64,000 bases of DNA, from positions 31,040 through 95,039 of the forward strand of contig DGBN01000046.1 in assembly GCA_002384815.1 (NCBI GenBank), written 5' to 3'. The DNA comes from Oxalobacteraceae bacterium UBA4003. Lineage in GTDB: Bacteria; Pseudomonadota; Gammaproteobacteria; Burkholderiales; Burkholderiaceae_D. The translations under genes were made by a program, and so were the position numbers. The notes beneath the pieces were generated by a model. The model was given only the letters and a program-made list of their open reading frames with translations, did no database searches and was not told the origin of the DNA. Below are positions 50,215 through 58,785 of this stretch, piece after piece; the stretch's first letter is position 1; the number at the start of each line of letters is the position of its first letter.

Positions 50215-50823
50215 TTATGCGTTTTGATTTTGCCGGAGGTGGACAATCTCCGGCAGAAAAACTTCAGTTACCAGCAGCAAGCCATGGCCGCGTTTATACA
50301 GACAGCGCCGCGCCAGCAAGGGTCCATGCAAGCGGACATCCACCGCTGCCGCAGCGCGTATCGCCAGCGGATGCTGTGCATGCAAACGTGCATATTCCAG
50401 TTCGCCACGCCACACACGTGGATCGCCAAACAGGGTCGTTCCCAGCGAACGTTCGCCGAGGCGGCCGAAAAAAGGCCAGTCGGACGCGGTAGCGGAAAGC
50501 GGTACGATCGTATGCGCATAGACCATCGCTTTTTCATCGCAACGCAACAGTACTTCGCGTTCCTGCACCTGCACGCGACGCGGCAATGCCACTGCAGCCA
50601 CTTCATCCGGCAGCGCCAGCGCCAGCCGTTGCGCCAGACGTTGTACGCGAAAACATTCGCAACACGCAATCAACTTCTTCGTCAGCGACATCGTATCGGT
50701 CAACCAATGCCGCATGGCCTGCGGTGGATTGACTCCATTCACATGCGGAAACCATTTTGCTTGCGACACCGCACCGCCTCTCGCTTGATGCCTCACTGCG
50801 CTGCTCCTGCAGCTACGCCGCAA
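50215..50823 (-). CDS. ubiC: Chorismate lyase
   Basis: About 190-202 residues. It converts chorismate to 4-hydroxybenzoate and pyruvate, the first step of ubiquinone synthesis. Family landmarks are REVLLRCDEKAMVYAHTIVP, LGERSLGTTLFGDP, LEYARLH and the C-terminal ARRCLYKRGHGLLLVTEVFL with the product-binding Arg and Glu. The exact start is uncertain: the ATG at 50823 overlaps the esterase gene by 31 bases, and a GTG at 50769 would fit the family N-terminus (AKWFPHVNGVNPPQAMRHWL) equally well. Confidence 0.9.
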   Translation of the reverse strand: MRRSCRSSAVRHQARGGAVSQAKWFPHVNGVNPPQAMRHWLTDTMSLTKKLIACCECFRVQRLAQRLALALPDEVAAVALPRRVQVQEREVLLRCDEKAMVYAHTIVPLSATASDWPFFGRLGERSLGTTLFGDPRVWRGELEYARLHAQHPLAIRAAAAVDVRLHGPLLARRCLYKRGHGLLLVTEVFLPEIVHLRQNQNA

Positions 50824-51377
50824 AAAGCCAGCACCTCATCTGCATAAAGCGAAAAATCGGATAAGCCGTGATCACCGCCTTCAATCACGCGTTGCCGCGC
50901 TCGCGGGAATTGCACCACCATTTCACGCCAGTCGAGCACTTCATCGCCAGTTGCAGCAATCAAGAAGTAGCGTTCCGGATGCGTCGTTTTCTGCACCTCC
51001 AGCGCCTTCAATTCTTCAATATATGCAGGCTTGAATTCAAATGCTTCGTTCGAGTGATATTGCGTTTTGACACCGACCTGCGTTGCCAGATCGCGCGCCG
51101 CATGCACGGCAGGATTGAGCAAAACAGCTCGGCATCCCAGCCGCTCTGCCAGCCAGGTAGCGTAATAACCGCCCAGCGAGGAGCCGATCAAAGTCAGCTC
51201 GGCTGGCGCAATGTTGCCAACCATCTTCAGCGCAAGTTCCACCGCTGCACGCGGTGATGCCGGCAATTGCGGACAAATATATTCATCGCCGCGCCCAAGT
51301 GCCTGCATGCGTGCAGCCAGCAAACTGGTTTTAGTCGATAACGGCGATGAACGAAAACCGTGCAGATACAAAATCAT
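50793..51377 (-). CDS. YqiA/YcfP-type alpha/beta-hydrolase esterase
   Basis: 194 residues. The short alpha/beta-hydrolase starts MILYLHGFRSSPLSTKTSLL, has the nucleophile elbow LIGSSLGGYYATWLAERLG, then LLNPAVHAARD, the acid in IAATGDEVLDWREMV and the catalytic His in VIEGGDHGLSDF. All triad members are present. The family hydrolyses short acyl and CoA esters in vitro; its physiological role is not defined. It overlaps mpl by four bases upstream and ubiC downstream, so the three form one translationally linked run. Confidence 0.9.
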   Translation of the reverse strand: MILYLHGFRSSPLSTKTSLLAARMQALGRGDEYICPQLPASPRAAVELALKMVGNIAPAELTLIGSSLGGYYATWLAERLGCRAVLLNPAVHAARDLATQVGVKTQYHSNEAFEFKPAYIEELKALEVQKTTHPERYFLIAATGDEVLDWREMVVQFPRARQRVIEGGDHGLSDFSLYADEVLAFCGVAAGAAQ

Positions 51378-52747
51378 TGCGCCAGCACATCCAGAATTTT
51401 TTGATGCACGCCACTAAAGCCACCATTACTCATGACCAGAATCTGATCGCCCGGTCGGGCGCTTTTTGCAATCGCTGCCACCAGTGCATTCAAATCGTTG
51501 AAAGCGCAGCCTTTGTCACCCAGCGGCACCAGCACTTCCGCCAGATCCCAGCCAAGCGCATCCTTGCCGCTGGCGCCATAGCCGAACACCAGATCGGCAT
51601 CAAGCAGGCTGCCGGGCAAGGCTTCTTTCATCGTGCCGAGTTTCATCGTATTCGAACGCGGTTCCAGCACTGCCAGGATGCGTGACTTGCCGACTTTCTT
51701 GCGCAAGCCGGCCACCGTGGTCGCAATCGCGGTCGGATGATGGGCAAAGTCATCGTACACCGCGATATCGTTGACCACACCGCGCAATTCCATGCGGCGC
51801 TTGACGTTTTCAAATCGTCCCAGCGATGCAATCGCCTGCGCCGGCAACACGCCGACATGACGTGCGGCGGCAATCGCAGCCAGCGCATTCATGCGGTTAT
51901 GTTCGCCGGTCAGAGTCCAGTTCACGGTGCCCTGTTTTTCGCCATGGAAGAAAACATCGAAAGTATCATCGTCGTGCGTCGTCATGGCCCAACCGTCTTG
52001 ACCACTAGTGCCAAACCATTCGGCTTCGCTCCAGCAGCCGCGCTTGATAACACGTTGCAGAGATGCTTCGCGTGCATTGGCAATCACGCGGCCAACGCCG
52101 GGCACGGTTCGCACCAAATGATGGAACTGCGTTTCGATCGCGGCCAGATCCGGGAAGATATCGGCGTGATCGTATTCCAGATTATTCAGGATCGCAGTTT
52201 TTGCGCGGTAATGAACGAACTTGCTGCGCTTGTCGAAAAAAGCCGTGTCGTACTCATCGGCTTCTATGACGAAAAAGGACGATTCCTTGCCAGTGCCGGA
52301 CAGACGCGCGGAAATACCGAAATTCATCGGCACGCCACCAATCAGGAAACCGGGATCGTAGCCGGCATCTTCCAGTATCCAGGTCAGCATGGAAGAAGTA
52401 GTAGTTTTACCATGTGTTCCTGCCACAGCGAGCACCCACTTACCTTGCAATATATGTTCACCTATCCATTGCGGGCCGGAAGTATAGGGCAGCCCTCGAT
52501 TGAGGATTTCCTCCATCAATGGATTGCCGCGCGAGACAACATTGCCGATCACGTACAAATCGGGCTGCAGGCCGAGCTGCTCGGTGCCAAAACCTTCGAT
52601 GAGTTTGATGCCTTGCGCTTCAAGCTGCGTGCTCATGGGCGGGTAAACGTTGGCATCACAACCGGTAACCGTATGGCCGGCAGCCTTTGCCAGTACCGCC
52701 AAACCACCCATGAAGGTGCCGCAAACGCCAAGTATGTGGATATGCAT
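51374..52747 (-). CDS. mpl: UDP-N-acetylmuramate:L-Ala-gamma-D-Glu-meso-Dap ligase
   Basis: 457 residues. It reattaches recycled murein tripeptide to UDP-MurNAc. The Mur-ligase layout is clear: MHIHILGVCGTFMGGLAVLA, the ATP loop VAGTHGKTTTSSMLTWILED, the Mpl-specific FFVIEADEYDTAFFDKRSKF, the GEHNRMNALAAIAAARHVG motif and the C-terminal DDFAHHPTAIATT. Normal length and intact residues. It is divergent from the hypothetical gene at 52822 and overlaps the esterase gene by four bases. Confidence 0.97.
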   Translation of the reverse strand: MHIHILGVCGTFMGGLAVLAKAAGHTVTGCDANVYPPMSTQLEAQGIKLIEGFGTEQLGLQPDLYVIGNVVSRGNPLMEEILNRGLPYTSGPQWIGEHILQGKWVLAVAGTHGKTTTSSMLTWILEDAGYDPGFLIGGVPMNFGISARLSGTGKESSFFVIEADEYDTAFFDKRSKFVHYRAKTAILNNLEYDHADIFPDLAAIETQFHHLVRTVPGVGRVIANAREASLQRVIKRGCWSEAEWFGTSGQDGWAMTTHDDDTFDVFFHGEKQGTVNWTLTGEHNRMNALAAIAAARHVGVLPAQAIASLGRFENVKRRMELRGVVNDIAVYDDFAHHPTAIATTVAGLRKKVGKSRILAVLEPRSNTMKLGTMKEALPGSLLDADLVFGYGASGKDALGWDLAEVLVPLGDKGCAFNDLNALVAAIAKSARPGDQILVMSNGGFSGVHQKILDVLAQ

Positions 52748-52821
52748 TGTACAATTTCGGATTGGAATAACGAGATTTTACCTGACGACGGGCTTGTGTC
52801 GGCGGGAGTATCATTCGCGCC

Positions 52822-53442
52822 ATGTCTATCCACTCCCTGTCCGATACCGAATTGCTGCGCGCCGAAATCGCTGCAGCGGCAGCCCGCATGATTGCCGAAG
52901 ATGGTGTTGACTACGGCACCGCCAAGCGCAAGGCTGCCAAACAAATACTTGGCAATAACAAGGTCCGTGGCGATGTACTGCCGGATAACGCACTGCTTGA
53001 AGATGAGGTGCGTCTATATAACGAACTGTTTTTCAGCGACACTCAACCAGCACGCCTATTGCATTTACGCACTCTGGCTGTGCGTCTGATGACCGAACTG
53101 GCGCCGTTCCAGCCGCATTTGACGGGCGCGGTCCTGAATGGTACTGCTGGCGCGCATTCGGATATTCATCTGCAATTATTCGCCGACAGCCCGAAAGAGG
53201 TTGAAATTTATCTGCTGAACAAGCGCATCGATTTTGAAGTGTCGGAATCACCCCATTTCAAGGGTCGCAACGAAGCAGTAGAAACGCTTAGTTTCATGTG
53301 GCAGCAGGAAGGCGTACATCTTGCGCTATATGAAACCGACGATTTGCGCGGCGCCATCAAAAAATCCTCCGCCGGCCGGCCGGAACGTGCCGATATCGAG
53401 TCAGTACGGGCTCTTGTCAAAGAAGGAAATGAACAGAAATGA
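52822..53442 (+). CDS. Uncharacterised protein with possible nucleotidyltransferase-like core
   Basis: 206 residues, no family firmly recognised. The N-terminal 60 residues look like a helical UPF-type region (RAEIAAAAARMIAEDGVDYG and KRKAAKQILG). The middle contains LTGAVLNGTAGAHSDIHLQL, which resembles the G-S/T and D-x-D-type start of minimal nucleotidyltransferases, followed by EIYLLNKRIDFEVSESPHFK. No signal peptide or membrane segment. It is coupled by a four-base ATGA overlap to the thioredoxin-like gene. The enzyme-like reading is tentative. Confidence 0.7.
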   Translation: MSIHSLSDTELLRAEIAAAAARMIAEDGVDYGTAKRKAAKQILGNNKVRGDVLPDNALLEDEVRLYNELFFSDTQPARLLHLRTLAVRLMTELAPFQPHLTGAVLNGTAGAHSDIHLQLFADSPKEVEIYLLNKRIDFEVSESPHFKGRNEAVETLSFMWQQEGVHLALYETDDLRGAIKKSSAGRPERADIESVRALVKEGNEQK

Positions 53443-53960
53443 AACGTAATGCATTCTTATTTAGCGTCTTTGCACTGGTATTTGCCGGTATGGGTATTTA
53501 TTTTGGGAACCGTCATCACACCCCGGCGGCGCCTGAATCGCCAGCGGTGGCAACTTTCTTTGCCCAACAACTGGAAGACGCCGATGGCGAGATGCATACC
53601 CTGTCCCAATGGCAGGGAAAAACACTGATTGTGAATTTTTGGGCGACATGGTGCGCGCCATGCGTGGAAGAAATGCCGGAATTGACCGCCCTGCAAACCG
53701 AACTGGCACCACAAGGTATACAGATACTGGGCGTCGGCATCGACAACCCCGGCAATATTCGCGAGTTTGCCGCCAAATATAAAATCACCTACCCGCTTTA
53801 CATTGCCGGAATGACCGGCACCGAGCTATCCAGACAGTTCGGCAATCAGGCTGGCGGCCTGCCTTTCACCGTCATTATCGGCCCCGACGGCGACATCAAA
53901 AAAACATATCTGGGGCGCCTGAAGATGGAACAGCTACGGGCAGACGTCCGCTCTCTTTAG
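53439..53960 (+). CDS. TlpA/ResA-type membrane-anchored thioredoxin
   Basis: 173 residues. An uncleaved N-terminal signal anchor (AFLFSVFALVFAGMGIYFG) places a thioredoxin-fold domain in the periplasm. The redox motif is WATWCAPCVEEMPEL, and the cis-Pro loop is GGLPFTVIIGPDG; both are standard for reducing TlpA/ResA proteins used in cytochrome c maturation or other disulfide reduction. It overlaps the hypothetical gene upstream by four bases. Its stop is 82 bases before aroQ. Confidence 0.92.
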   Translation: MKRNAFLFSVFALVFAGMGIYFGNRHHTPAAPESPAVATFFAQQLEDADGEMHTLSQWQGKTLIVNFWATWCAPCVEEMPELTALQTELAPQGIQILGVGIDNPGNIREFAAKYKITYPLYIAGMTGTELSRQFGNQAGGLPFTVIIGPDGDIKKTYLGRLKMEQLRADVRSL

Positions 53961-54042
53961 GTAAAGACGAGATTTCCCCTTGCCAATCAACGCCATTTAG
54001 CGGCAAAATGCGGCCATCATCGTCAAACGGAGTTGCATCTCC

Positions 54043-54480
54043 ATGGCAAAAAACATCCTTTTATTGAACGGCCCGAACCTGAATCTGCTGGGTTCGCGCG
54101 AGCCTGAGGTCTATGGCTCGACTACGCTGGCCGACGTCGAACGCGCTGCTACCGAACAGGCTAGCCAGGCCGGCGCCCGGCTGACTGCATTTCAAAGCAA
54201 TCACGAAGGTGTGCTGATAGACCGCATTCAAGCCGCCAAGAAGGAAGGCATCGATGCAATTATCATCAATCCGGGCGGACTGACACATAGCAGCGTATCA
54301 TTACGGGATGCCTTGGCATCGGTTGCATTGCCATTTATTGAAGTGCACGTCTCCAATATTCACCAGCGCGAGGCTTTCCGTCATCACTCCTATCTGTCCG
54401 GCATTGCTGTCGGCGTGATCTGCGGATTAGGAACAGATGGCTACACAGCCGCCATCTCATTTGCGCTCAAAAAACTCTAA
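54043..54480 (+). CDS. aroQ: 3-dehydroquinate dehydratase, type II
   Basis: 145 residues, normal for the small dodecameric type II enzyme that dehydrates 3-dehydroquinate. The start LLLNGPNLNLLGSREPEVYG holds the catalytic Arg/Tyr loop; IINPGGLTHSSVSLRDA and IEVHVSNIHQREAFRHHS carry the remaining substrate-binding and catalytic His residues. The order aroQ-accB-accC is conserved in Burkholderiales and gammaproteobacteria. The accB start lies 79 bases after its stop. Confidence 0.97.
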   Translation: MAKNILLLNGPNLNLLGSREPEVYGSTTLADVERAATEQASQAGARLTAFQSNHEGVLIDRIQAAKKEGIDAIIINPGGLTHSSVSLRDALASVALPFIEVHVSNIHQREAFRHHSYLSGIAVGVICGLGTDGYTAAISFALKKL

Positions 54481-54559
54481 TTTCCACCATTTGTCGTCAA
54501 ATGCCTTATAATTGTCGGCATCTTTAATCATAAAAACTAAAATCTCCAAGGAATTGCAC

Positions 54560-55021
54560 ATGGATTTACGCAAGCTCAAGACCCTCATAGACTTGGTCGC
54601 CGAATCAGATATCGCAGAACTGGAAGTCACCGAAGGTGAAAGCAAGGTCCGCATCGTCAAATCGTCACCCGTACCGCAAAATCAGGTTGTCATGATGCAG
54701 CCGCAAGGTGGCCAGCAGTACGCCCCGGCAGCAGCACCCGTTGCGGTACCTGTCGCAACGGCAGCTCCGGTCGTTGCCGAAATCAAAGGCCATGTCGTCA
54801 AGTCACCTATGGTCGGCACTTTTTACCGCTCCTCCGCGCCAGGCTCGCCGGCATTCGTCGAAGTCGGTTCGACAGTGAAAGAAGGCGATACCCTTTGCAT
54901 CATCGAGGCAATGAAGCTGTTGAATGAAATCGATGCGGATGCTACCGGCGTTATCAAGGAAATCCTGGTTGAAAACGGTCAGCCAGTCGAGTTCGGTCAG
55001 CCGTTATTCATCATCGGCTAA
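54560..55021 (+). CDS. accB: Biotin carboxyl carrier protein of acetyl-CoA carboxylase
   Basis: 153 residues from the ATG at 54560 (CAAGGAATT upstream); the frame opens further at 54512 without similarity. An N-terminal MDLRKLKTLIDLVAESDIAE helix, a flexible Ala/Pro/Val linker (residues about 50-75) and a biotinyl domain with the biotin-accepting Lys119 in CIIEAMKLLNEID are seen. It carries CO2 between AccC and AccAD. Base composition is that of the left part of the window. Confidence 0.97.
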   Translation: MDLRKLKTLIDLVAESDIAELEVTEGESKVRIVKSSPVPQNQVVMMQPQGGQQYAPAAAPVAVPVATAAPVVAEIKGHVVKSPMVGTFYRSSAPGSPAFVEVGSTVKEGDTLCIIEAMKLLNEIDADATGVIKEILVENGQPVEFGQPLFIIG

Positions 55022-55111
55022 TAAAATTGAAGCCGGAGGTTTGGCGCCACGCCGCTTCCCTTCAAGCCGCTGATTTGATTCCATCCCATAACGACGAGTC
55101 CCGTTTCCACT

Positions 55112-55234
55112 ATGTTTGAAAAAATTCTCATTGCCAATCGCGGTGACCAGCCGCATAGCGGCGCAGCAGCGCAACTATATTGCCTCGCTGCCGCAGGCAG
55201 CAGCAATCTCGTCGCGGAGACCACCCATGTTTGA
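55112..55234 (+). pseudogene. Diverged partial copy of the accC 5' end (40-codon frame)
   Basis: An ATG at 55112 starts a frame whose first 11 codons encode MFEKILIANRG, the same residues as authentic AccC, but with five differing third bases compared with the copy at 55227. After GGTGA the sequence diverges entirely (DQPHSGAAAQLY and on) and stops at the TGA spanning 55232-55234, just inside the true accC start. It could be a real leader peptide frame, a remnant of recombination, or an assembly join. Confidence 0.7.
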
Positions 55235-56576
55235 AAAGATCCTGATCGCCAATCGCGGCGAGATTGCCTTACGTATCCAGCGCGCCTGCCGGGAAATGGG
55301 CATTAAAACCGTAGTCGTCCATTCCGAAGCTGACCGCGATGCCAAATATGTCAAGCTGGCCGACGAGTCCGTGTGTATCGGCCCTGCGCCTTCCGCATTG
55401 AGCTATCTGAACATGCCTGCCATCATCAGCGCGGCGGAAGTCACCGATGCCGAAGCCATTCATCCTGGCTACGGCTTTCTGTCTGAAAATGCCGATTTTG
55501 CAGAGCGCGTGGAACAATCCGGTTTTGTCTTCATCGGCCCGCGTTCGGAATCCATCCGCATGATGGGCGACAAAGTATCGGCCAAACAGGCCATGATCAA
55601 GGCTGGTGTGCCGTGCGTACCCGGCTCGGAAGGTGCACTGCCGGAAGATGGTAAGGAAATCGTCCAGATTGCGCGCAAGATTGGCTACCCTGTCATTATC
55701 AAGGCAGCCGGCGGCGGCGGCGGACGCGGCATGCGTGTCGTGCATACCGAAGCGGCATTGTTGAATGCCGTGACCATGACCAAAACGGAAGCTGGTGCTG
55801 CATTCGGCAATCCGGAAGTCTATATGGAAAAGTATCTGGAAAATCCTCGTCACGTGGAAATCCAGATACTGGCCGACGAACACAAGAACGCAGTGTGGCT
55901 GGGAGAGCGCGATTGCTCGATGCAACGCCGCCACCAGAAAGTTCTGGAAGAAGCGCCGGCGCCAGGCATCCCGCGCAAAACCATAGAACGCATAGGTGAT
56001 CGTTGCGCGGAAGCCTGTCGCAAGATGGGTTATCGTGGTGCAGGTACATTTGAATTCCTGTACGAAAACGGCGAGTTCTACTTCATCGAGATGAACACGC
56101 GCGTGCAGGTGGAGCATCCGGTGACCGAGATGATCACGGGCGTGGACATTGTGAAGACGCAGATCATGGTGGCTGCCGGGGAGAAGCTGCCCTTCACCCA
56201 GCGTCAGATCGAGATCCGCGGCCATGCCATCGAGTGCCGCGTGAACGCTGAGGACCCGTACAAGTTCACCCCGTCGCCGGGGCGCATCACCATGTGGCAT
56301 GTGCCGGGTGGTCCGGGCGTGCGTGTGGACTCGCATGTCTACAACAACTACTTCGTGCCACCCAACTATGACTCGATGATCGGCAAGATCATCGTGCATG
56401 GCGATACCCGCGACCAGGCGCTGGCCCGCATGCGCACGGCGTTGTCCGAGACCGTGGTCGAGGGCATCAGCACCAACGTGCCGCTGCACCAGGAACTGAT
56501 GGTGGACGCTAATTTCATCACGGGTGGCACCAACATCCATTACCTGGAAGAGTGGCTGTCCCAGCACAAGCGCTGA
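55227..56576 (+). CDS. accC: Biotin carboxylase of acetyl-CoA carboxylase (chimeric composition)
   Basis: 449 residues from ATG 55227 (MFEKILIANRGEIALRIQRA), the family's usual length. It carboxylates AccB biotin using ATP and bicarbonate. The ATP-grasp glycine loop (AAGGGGGRGMRVVHTE), EMNTRVQVEHPVTEMITGVD and the C-domain are intact. Composition changes abruptly at about 56,070 (codon 282): the 30 codons before use 12 G/C-ending codons, including ATA twice, and the 30 after use 28. The left part matches accB and the window's first 56 kb, the right part matches prmA and downstream genes. The open frame is uninterrupted across the join, which lies in the highly conserved NGEFYFIEMNTR segment. 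Confidence 0.93.
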   Translation: MFEKILIANRGEIALRIQRACREMGIKTVVVHSEADRDAKYVKLADESVCIGPAPSALSYLNMPAIISAAEVTDAEAIHPGYGFLSENADFAERVEQSGFVFIGPRSESIRMMGDKVSAKQAMIKAGVPCVPGSEGALPEDGKEIVQIARKIGYPVIIKAAGGGGGRGMRVVHTEAALLNAVTMTKTEAGAAFGNPEVYMEKYLENPRHVEIQILADEHKNAVWLGERDCSMQRRHQKVLEEAPAPGIPRKTIERIGDRCAEACRKMGYRGAGTFEFLYENGEFYFIEMNTRVQVEHPVTEMITGVDIVKTQIMVAAGEKLPFTQRQIEIRGHAIECRVNAEDPYKFTPSPGRITMWHVPGGPGVRVDSHVYNNYFVPPNYDSMIGKIIVHGDTRDQALARMRTALSETVVEGISTNVPLHQELMVDANFITGGTNIHYLEEWLSQHKR

Positions 56577-56597
56577 TAGTCTCGCCTCCATGGCCCC

Positions 56598-56639
56598 GCT
56601 GGCCTGCGCGTTTGCGCACAGGCCAGCTTTTCGTTTTTT
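56598..56639 (+). terminator. Rho-independent terminator after accC
   Basis: Stem GCTGGCCTG / CAGGCCAGC with partly paired loop CGCGTTTGCGCA, followed by TTTTCGTTTTTT. It separates accC from prmA, so prmA needs its own promoter or readthrough. Confidence 0.88.
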
Positions 56640-56651
56640 CCGGAGCTGCCG

Positions 56652-57539
56652 ATGTTTGAATTGAGCCTGCTGTGTCCAGAAGACAGGGTGGAAGACCTGA
56701 GCGACGCCCTGGACGCTCTGGATGCCCTGAGCGTGTCGGTGGAAGACGCCGACGCGCAGACCGAGGCGGAACAGGCACTGTTCGGCGAGCCCGGCATGCC
56801 GCCGCCGCGCGAAGGCTGGCAGCGCAGCCGCATCGTCGCCCTGTTTGCCGCCCGCGAGGGGGCCGAGGAAGCGCAGCGGCTCCTGCAAGCCCAGGAATTC
56901 TTCGCTGGCTGCGAGGTGCTGGGTATCGCCCCGGTGGCGGACCAGGACTGGGTGCGCCTGACGCAGTCACAGTTCGCCCCGGTGGAGATCACGCCAGACT
57001 TCTGGATCGTGCCGACCTGGCACGACCTGCCACCCCAGGCGCGCACCAGTATCCGTCTCGACCCGGGCCTGGCCTTTGGCACGGGCACGCACCCCACCAC
57101 GCGCATGTGCCTGCGCTGGATCGCACGCCAGAGTGGCACCCAGGGTCTGGGGCGCGTGCTGGACTATGGCTGCGGCTCGGGCATCCTGGCCATTGGCGCC
57201 GCCAAGCACGGTGCCGTGGACATCGACGCGGTTGATATCGACCCTGCTGCTGTGGAGTCCACCCGGCTCAATGCGCAAGCCAATGGCGTGCAGCTGCACG
57301 CCGGACTGCCCGAGCAGGCCCAGGGGCTGTACCAGACCGTACTGGCCAATATCCTGGCCACGCCCCTCAAGGTGCTGGCGCCGCTGCTGTGCGCCCATGT
57401 GGCGCAGGGCGGTCACCTGGTGCTGGCCGGGATCCTGGAGCGGCAGGCCGAGGAACTGCAGCAGGCCTACGCGTCCTGGCTACGGCTTGAGGTGGCTGAC
57501 CGTGAGGATGGCTGGATCCTGATGACGGCGGTGCGCTAG
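56652..57539 (+). CDS. prmA: Ribosomal protein L11 methyltransferase
   Basis: 295 residues. It trimethylates L11 using S-adenosylmethionine. The N-terminal L11-recognition domain (FELSLLCPEDRVEDLSDALD) is followed by a methyltransferase domain with RLDPGLAFGTGTHPTTRMCL, the SAM motif VLDYGCGSGILAIGAAKHGA and LANILATPLKVLAPLL. Complete, normal length. High-GC codon use, unlike genes left of 56,070. The order accC-prmA is typical of both Oxalobacteraceae and Comamonadaceae. Confidence 0.97.
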   Translation: MFELSLLCPEDRVEDLSDALDALDALSVSVEDADAQTEAEQALFGEPGMPPPREGWQRSRIVALFAAREGAEEAQRLLQAQEFFAGCEVLGIAPVADQDWVRLTQSQFAPVEITPDFWIVPTWHDLPPQARTSIRLDPGLAFGTGTHPTTRMCLRWIARQSGTQGLGRVLDYGCGSGILAIGAAKHGAVDIDAVDIDPAAVESTRLNAQANGVQLHAGLPEQAQGLYQTVLANILATPLKVLAPLLCAHVAQGGHLVLAGILERQAEELQQAYASWLRLEVADREDGWILMTAVR

Positions 57540-57592
57540 CCGCGCTCGGGGTGGTTCTTGGATCGTGACCACGTTCTTACAATGCCGAGCCG

Positions 57593-58759
57593 ATGAGCCA
57601 GATCACCTGCTGCCCCTCCTGCGGAACCAAGTTCAAGGTTGTTGCTGACCAGCTGCGCATTTCCGAAGGCTGGGTGCGCTGCGGCCAGTGCAAGGAAATC
57701 TTTGACGCTTCGGCCCATATGCAGGCCATCGTCGTGCCGCCGCTGCTGCCGGATTTGCCGCTCGAAGCCCCCCCCGAGCATCACGCACCCCCGGCTCCCA
57801 CGACCGAGCCTGTCGCCCCCGTGCTGGAGGTTCCCGATCCGGTAGTCCCAGCTTTTCTTGCGGCGCCCGCACCGCCTCCCGTGGCTGTCGCCGTGGCCGA
57901 GGCGGAGCCTGCTGAGCCTCTGCAGGCCGAGGCCGATGTGCTTCCCGCGGAGGCCCTTGCGCTGGCACCCGAAGTGCCGGACGCAGCCGAGGGCAGTGAT
58001 GGGACACAGGCGTCTACCAAGGAGGCGCAGGCATTCTCTGCACCTCTGCCCGTGGAGCCCTCGGCGCAGGAGATACCGCAAGAAGCCTGCGCCGCCGTTC
58101 CCGGCGAACCGGCCAGCGAACCGGCCAGCGATGCCGCACCTGCCACAGAGCCCCCAGCCGCGCCTGAGGTCGCTTCAGCACCTGCTGAGGCACCGCTCCA
58201 GCCACAGAGCGATGGGCAAGACGTGGGCGGGGAGCTTCCCCCTGAGCCTGGGTTCGTGCGCGCGGCGCGGCGGCGGGCGTTCTGGCACAGCACGGGCGTG
58301 CGTCTCTTCCTGCTGTTGCTGGGCCTGGTGGCGGTGGCCGGGCTGGCGCTGCAAATGGCGGTGCACCAGCGCAATGCGCTGGCTGCTGCCCAGCCGCAAC
58401 TGCGGCCCTGGCTGGAGCAGACCTGTGCATGGCTAGGCTGCACGATCGGCCCGGACCAGCGCATTGCTGCCGTGGCGATCGACAGCTCTGGCTTCGTCAA
58501 GGCCGGGCGCGGCGATTCCTACCAATTGACGCTGGCCCTGAAAAACCTCTCTGGCGCTGCCGTGGCGATGCCTGCTGTCGAACTGACCCTGACCGATGCG
58601 CAGGATCAGCCCGTGCTACGCCGCGTGTTGTTCCCTGCCGAGCTGGGTGCGCCGGTGGAGCTGGCGGCACATGGCGAGTGGAGCGGCCAGACCATGGTGG
58701 TGCTGGCCGGGCCTGCGCTGCGCCTGTCGGGCTACCGCGTGCTGGCGTTCTATCCCTGA
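57593..58759 (+). CDS. MJ0042-type zinc-ribbon and DUF3426 membrane protein
   Basis: 388 residues. The N-terminal zinc ribbon (ITCCPSCGTKFKVV and VRCGQCKEIFDA) is followed by a long Pro/Ala/Glu-rich linker (residues about 45-220), one membrane helix (VRLFLLLLGLVAVAGLALQM) and a periplasmic DUF3426 domain with QTCAWLGCTIGP and the C-terminal SGYRVLAFYP. The function is unknown; the gene regularly follows prmA in Burkholderiales. The low-complexity linker is compositionally extreme, helped by the high GC of this part. A kinase gene follows 26 bases later. Confidence 0.9.
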   Translation: MSQITCCPSCGTKFKVVADQLRISEGWVRCGQCKEIFDASAHMQAIVVPPLLPDLPLEAPPEHHAPPAPTTEPVAPVLEVPDPVVPAFLAAPAPPPVAVAVAEAEPAEPLQAEADVLPAEALALAPEVPDAAEGSDGTQASTKEAQAFSAPLPVEPSAQEIPQEACAAVPGEPASEPASDAAPATEPPAAPEVASAPAEAPLQPQSDGQDVGGELPPEPGFVRAARRRAFWHSTGVRLFLLLLGLVAVAGLALQMAVHQRNALAAAQPQLRPWLEQTCAWLGCTIGPDQRIAAVAIDSSGFVKAGRGDSYQLTLALKNLSGAAVAMPAVELTLTDAQDQPVLRRVLFPAELGAPVELAAHGEWSGQTMVVLAGPALRLSGYRVLAFYP

Positions 58760-58785
58760 TTTCTCACTTACTGGACACACAAAAA

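Noticed and set aside
55269..56888. 539-codon minus-strand frame opposite accC and prmA
   Set aside because: Long antisense shadow; the sequence is rich in His, Arg and Phe with no domain, while the plus strand encodes conserved enzymes.
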